Made by a program: the position numbers and the translations under genes
Notes under the pieces: generated by a model
What the model saw: the letters and a program-made list of their open reading frames with translations, nothing else
Told to the model about the DNA's origin: nothing
Database searches by the model: none
In this document: in pieces, positions 9,025 to 16,697 of the stretch
Numbering within the stretch: the first letter of the stretch is position 1
How the letters are laid out: every line of letters starts with the position of its first letter
Assembly: GCA_050944685.1 (NCBI GenBank)
Contig: JBMNRP010000014.1
Span: 1-64,000, forward strand
DNA: 64,000 nt
Reading direction: 5' to 3'
Source of the DNA: CADBRN01 sp050944685
Lineage (GTDB): Bacteria > Bacillota > Clostridia > Lachnospirales > Lachnospiraceae

Positions 9025-10830
9025 ATGGAGTACGGGACGTTTTTCAAACGAGTCTCAAAGAAAGCAGCAATAGCGATCTTCGGAGCGGCGCTGGCCATCA
9101 GCCCGGCCGCGGCTTATCTGCCGATGGCGGGAATGACTGTGGCGCAGGCGGATACCAATTATACGGGTACGATCAGTGTTTCCGGTATTCAGGAAGCAAA
9201 CGCTACCATAAAAGCCTATCAGATCGTAGAACCGGTTTACAGTAACGGGCAGCTCACCGGATATCAGCTGAATCCGACCCTTACGGCTGGCGGTTGCACC
9301 ATTGCGGACACCAAGAATTTTGCTCCGACCGCGGCGGAAATTGCGGCAATCGCGACGTATATCAATGATCATTCCAACGAGTTTACGGCTTACTATATTA
9401 CCGATAAGTCCGAGTCCGATACGACAACCTATCAGAAAACGGGTGTTCCCATCGGAGAATATCTTGTGCTGGTTTCGGGGGATGGTGAATATGTTTACAA
9501 TCCGGCGGTCGTTTCTGCCAGCCTTACAGACGCCAATGAGGGCACGGTTGAAAACGGCACGGTGAATATGAAAACCGTCTTTTCCGATACAAACAATGCC
9601 TACGTAAAATCCACGAAGCCGACCATGGACAAGAAAATCACGGGAAGCCATACCGGTTCCACCGAGGAAGCAACCGCAGGCGACCTTCATGATGAGGTTT
9701 TCACTGGAAAATACGTGGATTTTAAAATTGACAACCTCGTCATCCCCTCTTATTCAGATGAATATAAGGATATTACTTACACGGTTACCGATACACTGGA
9801 AGAAGGCGCTTTCGACAACCTGACAACCCCGGTGGTCACGCTGCTTAAAACCAACAACAGCGGAGATGGTGTTCAGCGTCTTCCCGTTTCCAGCGATACC
9901 GGAGAATATACGCTGACAAAGGGTAATCATGATTTCACCATCAGTTTCTCGGAAAATTTCATCCGAAACAATGGCAATCAGAAATTAGAAATCACCTATT
10001 CTGCCCGGCTTACAAAGAATGCGGGAGTGAATTTTGATGAGAATATCAACCATGCGGAGCTCACTTATACAAATAATCCAAACAAAAGTACCACGAAGAT
10101 AAAGAAAAATACCTATCACTACACCTTTGCGATTGACGCCAATATCAACGGCAGTGAAGACGGTGAGTCTTATGAGTTAAACAAGGTTACGAAGACGTAT
10201 GAGAAAACAGACGAATATTCGGATGGAACGAGTAGTTATCCGCTGGCCGGCGCGCAATTTACGCTTTACACCGATCCCGGATTTGATCACACTGTTGTGA
10301 ATGCAAACATGGAACACGGGACGGCTACATCCGATGCGAATGGTCATATTTCCTTCAAGGGTCTGGATGAAGGGACCTACTATCTGAAAGAAACCATGGC
10401 CCCGACCGTTGGCAATGTAAAATATTCCCTCAGTGAAAAAGAATACCGGATTGTGATCGGAAATACGCATTATGAGAACGATGGGGCGCTTCAGAGCTAT
10501 TCGATCAACATCTATGATGTGACAGGTCTGGACACACCTCAGAAATCTGATGGTGGTACAAGGATCGGCGGCTCCACCTTCAGTGCTCCGACAGATTCAG
10601 CAGGACATAAGGTGGATGAGAGTACCGGTGAGATTACCTATACGAATACGAAAGACGGAACCTCCACCATCACAAAGACGATTGACCCTGCCGAGATCGT
10701 GAATACGGAGCTTTCCGGACTTCCGAGCACCGGCGGACGCGGCACGATTATTCTGACGATTGTTGCCGCCTGCGGTATGGCGATCTTCCTCACGGTATTC
10801 CTGAACAGCAGAAAGAAAGAGCAGGCTTAA
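9025..10830 (+). CDS. LPXTG-anchored backbone pilin (isopeptide-forming fimbrial protein)
   Basis: The main shaft subunit of a sortase-assembled pilus. A signal peptide spans residues 1-42 with a cut after AQA. Next come an N-terminal domain and a D2-type isopeptide domain (VKSTKPTMDKKITG through about residue 330). A C-terminal SpaA/prealbumin-like domain follows, with an E-box-like YYLKETMAPTVG. The sorting signal LPSTGG is at 566-571, followed by a hydrophobic helix and an RKKEQA tail. The ATG at 9025 is chosen over upstream codons because AAAGGAG (9011-9017) precedes it and it starts the signal peptide. The Lys in the pilin motif and the intramolecular isopeptide bonds are inferred from the family. 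It is the first gene of a four-gene operon with two sortases. Confidence 0.9.
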   Translation: MEYGTFFKRVSKKAAIAIFGAALAISPAAAYLPMAGMTVAQADTNYTGTISVSGIQEANATIKAYQIVEPVYSNGQLTGYQLNPTLTAGGCTIADTKNFAPTAAEIAAIATYINDHSNEFTAYYITDKSESDTTTYQKTGVPIGEYLVLVSGDGEYVYNPAVVSASLTDANEGTVENGTVNMKTVFSDTNNAYVKSTKPTMDKKITGSHTGSTEEATAGDLHDEVFTGKYVDFKIDNLVIPSYSDEYKDITYTVTDTLEEGAFDNLTTPVVTLLKTNNSGDGVQRLPVSSDTGEYTLTKGNHDFTISFSENFIRNNGNQKLEITYSARLTKNAGVNFDENINHAELTYTNNPNKSTTKIKKNTYHYTFAIDANINGSEDGESYELNKVTKTYEKTDEYSDGTSSYPLAGAQFTLYTDPGFDHTVVNANMEHGTATSDANGHISFKGLDEGTYYLKETMAPTVGNVKYSLSEKEYRIVIGNTHYENDGALQSYSINIYDVTGLDTPQKSDGGTRIGGSTFSAPTDSAGHKVDESTGEITYTNTKDGTSTITKTIDPAEIVNTELSGLPSTGGRGTIILTIVAACGMAIFLTVFLNSRKKEQA

Positions 10831-10855
10831 GCAGATTCCGGAAGGATTTTGCAGA

Positions 10856-11782
10856 ATGCGGAAAAAGAAAGACAAGGGGCGCGCGGTCCGGATCTTTTCC
10901 GGAATCGGGTTTATCGCATGTTCGATCGCGCTCCTGTATCCGGTGATCAGCAACGCGTGGAACCGCTACCGGGACTCGAAACTGATCACGAGATATATTG
11001 AAGAAGTAAATGATGATTCCAGGGAGAAAGAGCTCTGTGCGATGTGGCAGGCTGCTGAAACCTATAATCAGCAGCTCGCCCGGAGCACGGACTCGCTCGT
11101 GACGGAAAAACAGTTCCGGAAGGATTCCGGGTATGAATCTCTGCTGAATCCGGAGCAGGACGGGATGATGGGATACATCGAGATTCCGTGTATTGACGTC
11201 AGGGAAATCATTTACCATTACTCGACCGACGAGGTGCTGGAAAATGGCGTGGGTCATATTCTCGGTTCCTCTCTTCCGGTCGGTGGCAGCAGCACGCATT
11301 GTGTGATTACCGGCCACCGCGGCCTTCCCGGAAGGAAGTTCTTTTCCGACCTGGACAAAGTCGGAAACGGGGACCGGTTTTACATCCATATTCTGGGGAA
11401 AACTCTGGCTTATGAAGTTTATGATATCCGGACCGTGCTGCCGGATGACGTATCGTCTCTGAAAATCGAGGACGGGAAGGATTTGGTGACTCTCGTCACC
11501 TGTACGCCCTACGGCATCAATTCTCACCGCCTTCTGATTACCGGGAAACGAATTCCGTTCGATGACAGCAACGTCGGTGAGAACGGACTGGTTACAAATG
11601 AAAAGCATAAGAAGCAGATTGATCCGGCTGTTTACGTGTTCCTCGGTTTTGTCCTGTTTATTATTCTGGTCATTCTGATCCGAAAGGTGCGCGGCCGGAA
11701 AGAGAAAGACTCTTCTGCGAACGCGTCCTGTGAGAAGTCCGGCCCGGAGAAAAAAGACGGATCTCCTCCCGGCGGGGATTGA
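10856..11782 (+). CDS. Class C sortase (pilus polymerase), first copy
   Basis: A membrane cysteine transpeptidase predicted to link pilin LPXTG Thr to a Lys of the next subunit. An N-terminal membrane helix lies around residues 11-30. The catalytic His is in TGHRG (H154), and catalytic Cys216 in LVTCTPYG and Arg225 complete the active site. A second membrane helix and a charged tail at the C terminus are the class C arrangement. The GYIEIP segment opens the catalytic barrel. No obvious DPW/DPF lid motif is visible ahead of it. It is closely related to the sortase two genes downstream. Confidence 0.93.
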   Translation: MRKKKDKGRAVRIFSGIGFIACSIALLYPVISNAWNRYRDSKLITRYIEEVNDDSREKELCAMWQAAETYNQQLARSTDSLVTEKQFRKDSGYESLLNPEQDGMMGYIEIPCIDVREIIYHYSTDEVLENGVGHILGSSLPVGGSSTHCVITGHRGLPGRKFFSDLDKVGNGDRFYIHILGKTLAYEVYDIRTVLPDDVSSLKIEDGKDLVTLVTCTPYGINSHRLLITGKRIPFDDSNVGENGLVTNEKHKKQIDPAVYVFLGFVLFIILVILIRKVRGRKEKDSSANASCEKSGPEKKDGSPPGGD

Positions 11783-11864
11783 TCTGCCGGGCGCTTTCCG
11801 GATTTCCGCGCGAGGCGTATGTGATAAGAAATACCGATCCTGTCTCCATCTGGAGAATTGAAAT

Positions 11865-12692
11865 ATGAAAAAATTTTTAATATGCGTGACAGTCATGATA
11901 AGCCTGCTCTGTCCGTGTATTGTCAGTGCGGCCGATAAAAATGTGCCGAATCCGCCCTATACCCTGACGATTGATTTCTCGCGGGTGGCGGATAACGGAG
12001 ACCGCGTGCCGATCGAAGGAGGAAAGTTTGCGGTCTATAAGGCCGCCGATCTGGTCCGGAACGGCGGTGCGGGGAGTTACTCCGTCGTTTCGCCGTATAC
12101 ATCCCTCGCCAGTTATGACGAGAACGGAAACGACATTACCTTCCACGAACTTGCTTTCAGCGATATGGTTTTCGTGGCGAAGCAGTTTGCGGCGATTGAC
12201 AATACACCGATCGATGAGAAAGTAACCGGAAGTGACGGATATTGTACCTTCACGATCACGGAACCCGGAAAATATCTCGTCGTGGAAACAGGAGACAGCG
12301 GGAAGGCGGAGTCCTATAAGACCGTGGATCCCTATCTTGTAAATGTTCCACTGTCGATGAAGGATACGGCAGGAAATCTCGTCTGGGAGAAAGCTGTTCT
12401 TTCCGCTCCGAAGACAGGAAAAGAGGAGCCCTACCGGCCGACTCCTTCTGTGACAGAGACAGTGACAGCGACGGTGACAGCAACTGTGACATCGACGGTC
12501 ACGCCAACCCCACAGAAAAATACAATAACACCGGACGGCGGGACGGAACAGAGCAGCTCAAGCTTCCTGAACCGGGTCAAGACGGGCGATGACAGCCACG
12601 TAGTGTTGTATCTGGTTCTGGGCGTTTCCTCCTTAATACTCGGTGTTTACTTCCTTTCCAGGGAAGCAGAAAACAGACATAAAAGGTCATAA
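11865..12692 (+). CDS. Minor or basal pilin subunit with a VKTGD sorting signal
   Basis: A secreted cell-wall protein of 275 residues. The signal peptide is at 1-22. A prealbumin-like domain follows (IEGGKFAVYKAADL start, FTITEPGKYLVVE near the end, an E-box-like strand). A low-complexity Val/Thr linker with repeated TVTA units comes next, then a VKTGD motif (238-242), a hydrophobic helix and a basic tail. The sorting signal differs from the LPSTG of the backbone pilin, which is common for basal subunits that stop polymerisation. Another PKTG occurs before the linker and is probably not the cleavage site. It lies between the two sortase genes. Confidence 0.82.
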   Translation: MKKFLICVTVMISLLCPCIVSAADKNVPNPPYTLTIDFSRVADNGDRVPIEGGKFAVYKAADLVRNGGAGSYSVVSPYTSLASYDENGNDITFHELAFSDMVFVAKQFAAIDNTPIDEKVTGSDGYCTFTITEPGKYLVVETGDSGKAESYKTVDPYLVNVPLSMKDTAGNLVWEKAVLSAPKTGKEEPYRPTPSVTETVTATVTATVTSTVTPTPQKNTITPDGGTEQSSSSFLNRVKTGDDSHVVLYLVLGVSSLILGVYFLSREAENRHKRS

Positions 12693-13586
12693 ATGAAACC
12701 TTCATCCGGAAAGAAAAAGCACTCGAAAATTCAGACGATCTGTATCATCGGATTCCTGATCTGTGTGTGTCTTCTGGCGTATCCGACGATTGCGGACCGC
12801 TGGAACAAGTATCGCGATTCAAAACTGATCACCCGGTACATCGACAAGGTGGACCGGGACGTCACACAGGAAGAGCAGGAAAAGGAATTTGCTGACGCTC
12901 AGGCGTACAACGCCGACCTGGCGAAGGTGACGACTGCGCTGATTACCGAAGATGAATATAAGCGCGAGGATCGATATGAGAAGCTTCTGAATCCGGAGCA
13001 GGACGGGATGATGGGATATCTCGAGATTCCCTGCATCGATGTAAAAGAGCCGATCTACCACTATGCCAATGACGAGACGCTGGAAAAGGGGATCGGCCAT
13101 ATCCACGGCACGTCGCTGCCGGTCGGCGGGAAAAACACACATGCCGTCATCACCGGTCATCGCGGCATTCCCGGGAAAAAGATGCTGACCGATCTCAATA
13201 AAGTGGGTGAGGGCGACCGGTTTTATCTTCACATTCTGGGAAAGACGCTGGCCTACCAGGTCTATGATATTCATACGGTCAAACCGAACGAAGTGGAGGA
13301 CCTGAATCTGGAAGCCGGCCGCGACATCGTGACCATCATTACCTGCACCCCATACGGAGTTAATACGGACCGGATGCTTGTCACGGGTGAGCGCATCCCG
13401 TTCGACGAATCGGTCGTGAAAGACGGCGAAGTATCCACCGAGAAAAAGAAATCGTATCCGGATCCCTCGTTTTATGCTCTGATGGGGGTTCTGCTGTTCC
13501 TCGTGATGTTTTTCATCCTGACCCGCGTCGTGCGGAAGCGTCGGGAGAGGAAACAGGCGGAAGCCGGAAAGGGCAGAAGTCCGTAA
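12693..13586 (+). CDS. Class C sortase, second copy
   Basis: A paralogue of the sortase at 10856, sharing long stretches such as YRDSKLITRYI and LLNPEQDGMMGY. The catalytic set is His156 (TGHRG), Cys218 (IITCTPYG) and Arg227. Membrane helices flank the domain, and the C terminus is strongly basic. The ATG immediately follows the stop codon of the minor pilin gene, so translation is probably coupled. The likely division of labour is that one enzyme polymerises the shaft while the other adds the minor subunit, but the sequence alone does not say which. No terminator is obvious before the tRNA gene promoter. Confidence 0.93.
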   Translation: MKPSSGKKKHSKIQTICIIGFLICVCLLAYPTIADRWNKYRDSKLITRYIDKVDRDVTQEEQEKEFADAQAYNADLAKVTTALITEDEYKREDRYEKLLNPEQDGMMGYLEIPCIDVKEPIYHYANDETLEKGIGHIHGTSLPVGGKNTHAVITGHRGIPGKKMLTDLNKVGEGDRFYLHILGKTLAYQVYDIHTVKPNEVEDLNLEAGRDIVTIITCTPYGVNTDRMLVTGERIPFDESVVKDGEVSTEKKKSYPDPSFYALMGVLLFLVMFFILTRVVRKRRERKQAEAGKGRSP

Positions 13587-13625
13587 GGCCGTGTCAGGGG
13601 GTTTTCAAAAAAATGTAAAAAGCGA

Positions 13626-13654
13626 TTGACGAACATGGGGCGAAATGCTAAAAT
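13626..13654 (+). promoter_or_regulatory. Sigma-A promoter of tRNA-Leu
   Basis: TTGACG (13626-13631) and TAAAAT (13649-13654) are separated by 17 nt and end 12 nt before the mature tRNA. Confidence 0.8.
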
Positions 13655-13666
13655 ATCCTTTGTCGT

Positions 13667-13750
13667 GCGGAAGTGTCGGAATTGGCAGACGAGCAAGACT
13701 AAGGATCTTGTGTGAGCAATCACGTGTGGGTTCAAGTCCCATCTTCCGCA
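13667..13750 (+). tRNA. tRNA-Leu (anticodon AAG)
   Basis: An 84-nt class II tRNA. The acceptor arms GCGGAAG (13667-13673) and CTTCCGC (13743-13749) pair, with discriminator A at 13750. The anticodon stem CAAGA/TCTTG encloses loop CTAAGGA, giving anticodon AAG at 13701-13703 and reading CUN leucine codons after A34 modification. The long variable arm has a GTGA/TCAC stem, and GTTCAAGTC forms the T loop region. CCA is not encoded. The 3' end abuts a terminator and a decayed integrase, so it is the likely insertion site of a former element. Confidence 0.96.
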
Positions 13751-13759
13751 GATTACAAA

Positions 13760-13799
13760 CGCCAGAATTCCTTATTAATAAAGGGTTCTGGCGTTTTTT
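13760..13799 (+). terminator. Rho-independent terminator of tRNA-Leu
   Basis: CGCCAGAA (13760-13767) pairs perfectly with TTCTGGCG (13786-13793), followed by six T. Confidence 0.9.
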
Positions 13800-13811
13800 A
13801 GCGCCTCGCAT

Positions 13812-14315
13812 CTAGCATTTATCTAGCATTTTCACGTTTTTTATCAGGCTATTATCTTTCTCCCGCATTTTACTGTTTACATGCATATACACATCCTTTG
13901 TGATCTGGCTGTTGGCATGTCCCAGGCGTCGACTGATTGTTTCCAAAGGGATACCTGATTCAGCAAGCAGTGCTGTATGCCTATGCCTGTGGCTGTGCGG
14001 TGTCAATCGCCGTCCTAAAATTCGTTCAGTGTTCTCCCGGAAATATTTGCTGTATGCCGGGTACTGGATGTAATCACCATCCTCATCCGACATAAACAGG
14101 TGGGTACGTTATCCGTACTGCATCTGTTCGGTTCGCTCCATCGTTTTGATCTTCCGGCATTTACGTCCGGTCGGTTTAATCGTCACTGTGGCGGTTCTGG
14201 TGCGTCCTGTGAGCGGGTCTTTGTACCGCTCATAGCAGCAGATATTACCGCTTTTTAATTTCTGTTTCCACAAATATCGTCCCTCCAAAAATGAGCGCAA
14301 AAATAGCGCTGTCAC
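13812..14315 (-). pseudogene. Tyrosine-recombinase integrase with the centre deleted
   Basis: Two open segments lie in the same minus-strand frame. The N-terminal one (14315-14109) resembles the arm-type DNA-binding start of ICE/phage integrases (GNICCYERYKDPLTGRTR). The C-terminal one (upstream of 14093 to 13812) carries the end of the catalytic domain: HSHRHRHTALL, the RRLGHANSQITKDVY box and the likely nucleophile Tyr. A TAA at 14111-14109 separates them, and the core-binding domain plus the first catalytic Arg region (roughly 200 residues) are missing, so it cannot be active. It points at the tRNA-Leu 3' end, the classic attL layout. An 11-bp near-direct repeat (13811-13832) covers its last codons. 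Confidence 0.85.
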
Positions 14316-14324
14316 CTTGCATCA

Positions 14325-14379
14325 GCGCCACCGGAACGATATAATAGTATCTGCAAAGATAGTGTCATTTCGGTGGCGC
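14325..14379. repeat. Long imperfect inverted repeat with a nested stem
   Basis: GCGCCACCGGAA (14325-14336) pairs with TTTCGGTGGCGC (14368-14379) with one wobble. The 31-nt interior contains a second weaker stem around TATC/GATA. It lies directly before the terminator at 14384 and between the integrase and hicB remnants. It may be a small structured RNA or the relic of a recombination or regulatory site. Confidence 0.6.
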
Positions 14380-14383
14380 GATC

Positions 14384-14418
14384 ACCGTCGTCCTGTTGCC
14401 GCAGGGCGGCGGTTTTTT
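14384..14418 (+). terminator. Rho-independent terminator in the decayed element
   Basis: ACCGTCGTCCTG (14384-14395) pairs, using G-T wobbles, with CAGGGCGGCGGT (14402-14413), followed by T6. No intact plus-strand gene precedes it, which suggests either a small RNA or a lost gene. Confidence 0.7.
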
Positions 14419-14545
14419 ATGCATCTAATTTTTCTTTTAAAGCATCCTGCAGAGTCTGAGAGAAATTAATACCTGCTTTTGAGGCAGCTTCATTCAACCA
14501 TTCTGGAATGGACAAAGTTTTTTTCACTGCCCGGTTGTTATACTT
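14417..14545 (-). pseudogene. HicB antitoxin, C-terminal remnant
   Basis: The last ~42 codons of this minus-strand frame match the ribbon-helix-helix C terminus of HicB antitoxins (VKKTLSIPEWLNEAASKAG, then FSQTLQDALKEKL). The frame remains open upstream to 14662, but that part has no HicB N-terminal features and looks non-coding. No hicA toxin gene is visible on either side. I read it as a truncated leftover of a HicAB module from the element inserted at tRNA-Leu. Confidence 0.7.
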
Positions 14546-14706
14546 CTTTCGATATGCCAATAGAAAATACATAACAACTGATGGTACTTGTTGATGCTGA
14601 CGGATATTGAAACGGATATTGTAGCGGCATATAATATAAATATGCCCGCATGAGAAGCTCACTGCGGCGGTTATTATTTTCGGCTACTGCCGTCGCTCTC
14701 GTATGA

Positions 14707-14863
14707 ATCAGAGCAAACTTACTTCATAATGATCGGTTTGGTAAGGTTGCAATCATTGACGATGAAAAAAATGATACGGAAATGGTATATGATCTCCCGA
14801 ACAGTATCGCAAAAAAAAAGTGAAGGCAATTTTGTTGGCAAAGAGGTACAGTTTTTTGACTGA
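14707..14863 (+). pseudogene. Possible frameshifted gene fragment
   Basis: A short open segment (14707-14823) reads like real protein (FGKVAIIDDEKNDTEMVYDL) and ends right after a run of nine A (14811-14819). In the +1 frame after that run the reading continues as EGNFVGKEVQFFD to TGA at 14861-14863. No start codon is evident, because a stop precedes the segment at 14704. I do not recognise the family. It could be chance, but the switch at an A9 tract fits a decayed gene or slippage. Confidence 0.35.
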
Positions 14864-14866
14864 TTG

Positions 14867-14895
14867 AGCACGATGCATTACACCGTGCTTTTTTA
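14867..14895 (+). terminator. Rho-independent terminator
   Basis: AGCACG (14867-14872) pairs with CGTGCT (14884-14889) and is followed by a T run. It lies directly behind the possible gene fragment ending at 14863. The stretch from here to 15150 holds no gene I can support. Confidence 0.65.
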
Positions 14896-15150
14896 TTTCC
14901 GGACGGCCGATCTGCTTCATCCCGGACTGGCTGACATTGGCATCGTTCCGTTTTAATGATACGAAAAGCAGATGCCCGTGGCTCAGCGCGGATACCGGAT
15001 CTGCCTCCGGGAGGAAATCTGCGGAGTGGATCCAATAAATTTATTCGCAAATACATATCTGAAAACGCAAGACGCCAGATGCTGTCTCGGATGCCGGACA
15101 ACGGCTTGCCGGAAAGGAGGGGCGCCGGGCAGAACGGCGCCGGAAAAGCG

Positions 15151-16503
15151 ATGAAAATATCCAATGAGCCCATTCAGTTGATGGAATGTACGAAAAAAGA
15201 ATATGAAATTCAATACTGCAGGCCGGATCCTGGAACCATTGTGATTAATTATCTGGAACAGCCGGAATACGCGAAAGCCCTTCAGAATTTCGAGGAGACT
15301 CATCCGGATTTCTGCCAGAAGCTGGAATCGATATTGAAAGAACAGGGGTTATCGCACGTAGTACAGATGCCGGGCTTGTATCTTCCGCCGAAAGCAGTGG
15401 ATATGATCGGCAGATACGACAGTCTGGTTGGTCTCGGAATCCGGAAGGCGGCTGAGGACAGAAAAATCTACTGTATCACGGGAGAAAAAGGAAGGGCGAA
15501 TGTACTGCTGATTGGCACGCGCGGAGAAATGTGGCCGGTCAGGGAAGAAAAGTTCGCCAGAACATATCGAACGGTCAATGAACACACCTGCAGGACCGTT
15601 CCCGGCAACGTACTGTACGGAGTCCGCTTCCGGGAAGAAGAGCTGTCCGGCTTTTCTGTCAGCGGGCTCATGCTGAACGCATCCTCCGTCGGGCACGGAA
15701 GGGGCGATTACGTCATGATGGCCGTCGAACACAGCCAGGCAGAAGAACTCGCCGGAATGAGCAAGGCTGAATTCGTACAGGTACTGCGGGACGCAGAGAA
15801 GGGAAGAGGCCCGATGTCCGAAACGGACCGATGGGTAGTCAACGGAACCATTGCAGACGACACATATATTTCAAAGCCCTTCGTTGCGGAAAGAACCCAT
15901 ACAGCCGGTCTGGATGAGAAACGGGAAACCGAAGAGAATTCCGGGGAGCGCGGCAGGGAATCGGCGGGCCATCCAAAAACCGGACGGTCGGATACGAAAG
16001 ACGACAATATGCAGAAGGGAGCAGCGGAGGGCTTTTTTGACAAGATTGTACAGATGATCCATACGGATGCGAAAGTAGAAGATATCGAGCTCCTGAAGCC
16101 CGGGGTGAAGGTTTTTGAGAACCGGCAGGAATATTACGACAGCATTACGGACATGATCAGCGCTATGGAGAAGTATTATAATGCTGTCATAGACTTTGTG
16201 ATAACCGGCGAAAAGGCCAAAGAGTTTACCGGGGATCAGAGAGAGTTCATGATTACGTCTGCTGACTCAAAGCGCAGTTATGCACACAATGCGGCGATGG
16301 CACAGATTACGGCTATGAACCGTGTGTGCAGAGCCATCGGAATGGAACCCCTGTCACCGGACTTTGGTCAGGACAGGGGTCTGGCCAATCGGTTTATTTT
16401 CGACGCGCTGAACGATATCTACCGGCATGATCCGATATACTGGAGACATGATCCGGAAAAGAATATCGATAATTCAGATCTCCGCCTCAAGGATGGAAAA
16501 TAA
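15151..16503 (+). CDS. Unrecognised 450-residue protein in the tRNA-Leu island
   Basis: I cannot name this gene. It is soluble, without signal peptide or membrane helix. The N-terminal half has KIYCITGEKG... followed by GTRGEMWPVREEKFARTY, the style of small domains (PGDYG-like) found in phage and ICE proteins. Residues ~255-310 are a charged, probably disordered linker (ETEENSGERGRESAGH). The C-terminal ~130 residues are helical and contain SYAHNAAMAQITAMNRVCRAIG and a DRGLANRF segment, reminiscent of DUF3232-type proteins. The frame is open back to ATG 14956, but those 65 codons lack good coding character. A GGAAAA before ATG 15151 is a weak site, while a better AAAGGAGG (15112-15119) has no start at the right distance. 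Confidence 0.6.
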   Translation: MKISNEPIQLMECTKKEYEIQYCRPDPGTIVINYLEQPEYAKALQNFEETHPDFCQKLESILKEQGLSHVVQMPGLYLPPKAVDMIGRYDSLVGLGIRKAAEDRKIYCITGEKGRANVLLIGTRGEMWPVREEKFARTYRTVNEHTCRTVPGNVLYGVRFREEELSGFSVSGLMLNASSVGHGRGDYVMMAVEHSQAEELAGMSKAEFVQVLRDAEKGRGPMSETDRWVVNGTIADDTYISKPFVAERTHTAGLDEKRETEENSGERGRESAGHPKTGRSDTKDDNMQKGAAEGFFDKIVQMIHTDAKVEDIELLKPGVKVFENRQEYYDSITDMISAMEKYYNAVIDFVITGEKAKEFTGDQREFMITSADSKRSYAHNAAMAQITAMNRVCRAIGMEPLSPDFGQDRGLANRFIFDALNDIYRHDPIYWRHDPEKNIDNSDLRLKDGK

Positions 16504-16576
16504 AAAAGGGAAAACCGAAAAAATTTTCGATTCTGTGAAAGAATTGAGAAAATATTTTTTTCGGGTATTGTATTCC

Positions 16577-16608
16577 GGCAGAGCGAAAGCAGGTTCCTTC
16601 GCTCTGCC
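16577..16608. repeat. Strong 11-bp hairpin after the unrecognised gene
   Basis: GGCAGAGCGAA (16577-16587) pairs perfectly with TTCGCTCTGCC (16598-16608), with a 10-nt loop. No T run follows, so it is at best a weak terminator; it could stabilise the 3' end of the upstream mRNA. A second small inverted repeat (GCCGGC twice, near 16634-16650) follows. The rest of 16609-16697 shows nothing else. Confidence 0.6.
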
Positions 16609-16697
16609 CCGCATCTGTTCTGCATGAAGTGAAGCCGGCTGATACTGCCGGCCGCTGTTTTGTAGAAGTTCTTATTTGGTTTCCGGTGAACGAAAAA

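Noticed and set aside
12400..12540. CRISPR-like repeats in the minor pilin gene
   Set aside because: The short gtgacagc units encode an in-frame Val/Thr linker and lack unique spacers.
13811..13832. Near-direct repeat TCTAGCATTT as an attachment core
   Set aside because: The two copies are adjacent and form the last codons of the integrase; they do not match the tRNA end, so a simple tandem duplication is likelier.
14724..15173. 149-codon minus-strand frame upstream of the orphan gene
   Set aside because: Composition is not protein-like, and it crosses the terminator at 14867 and the start region of the orphan gene.
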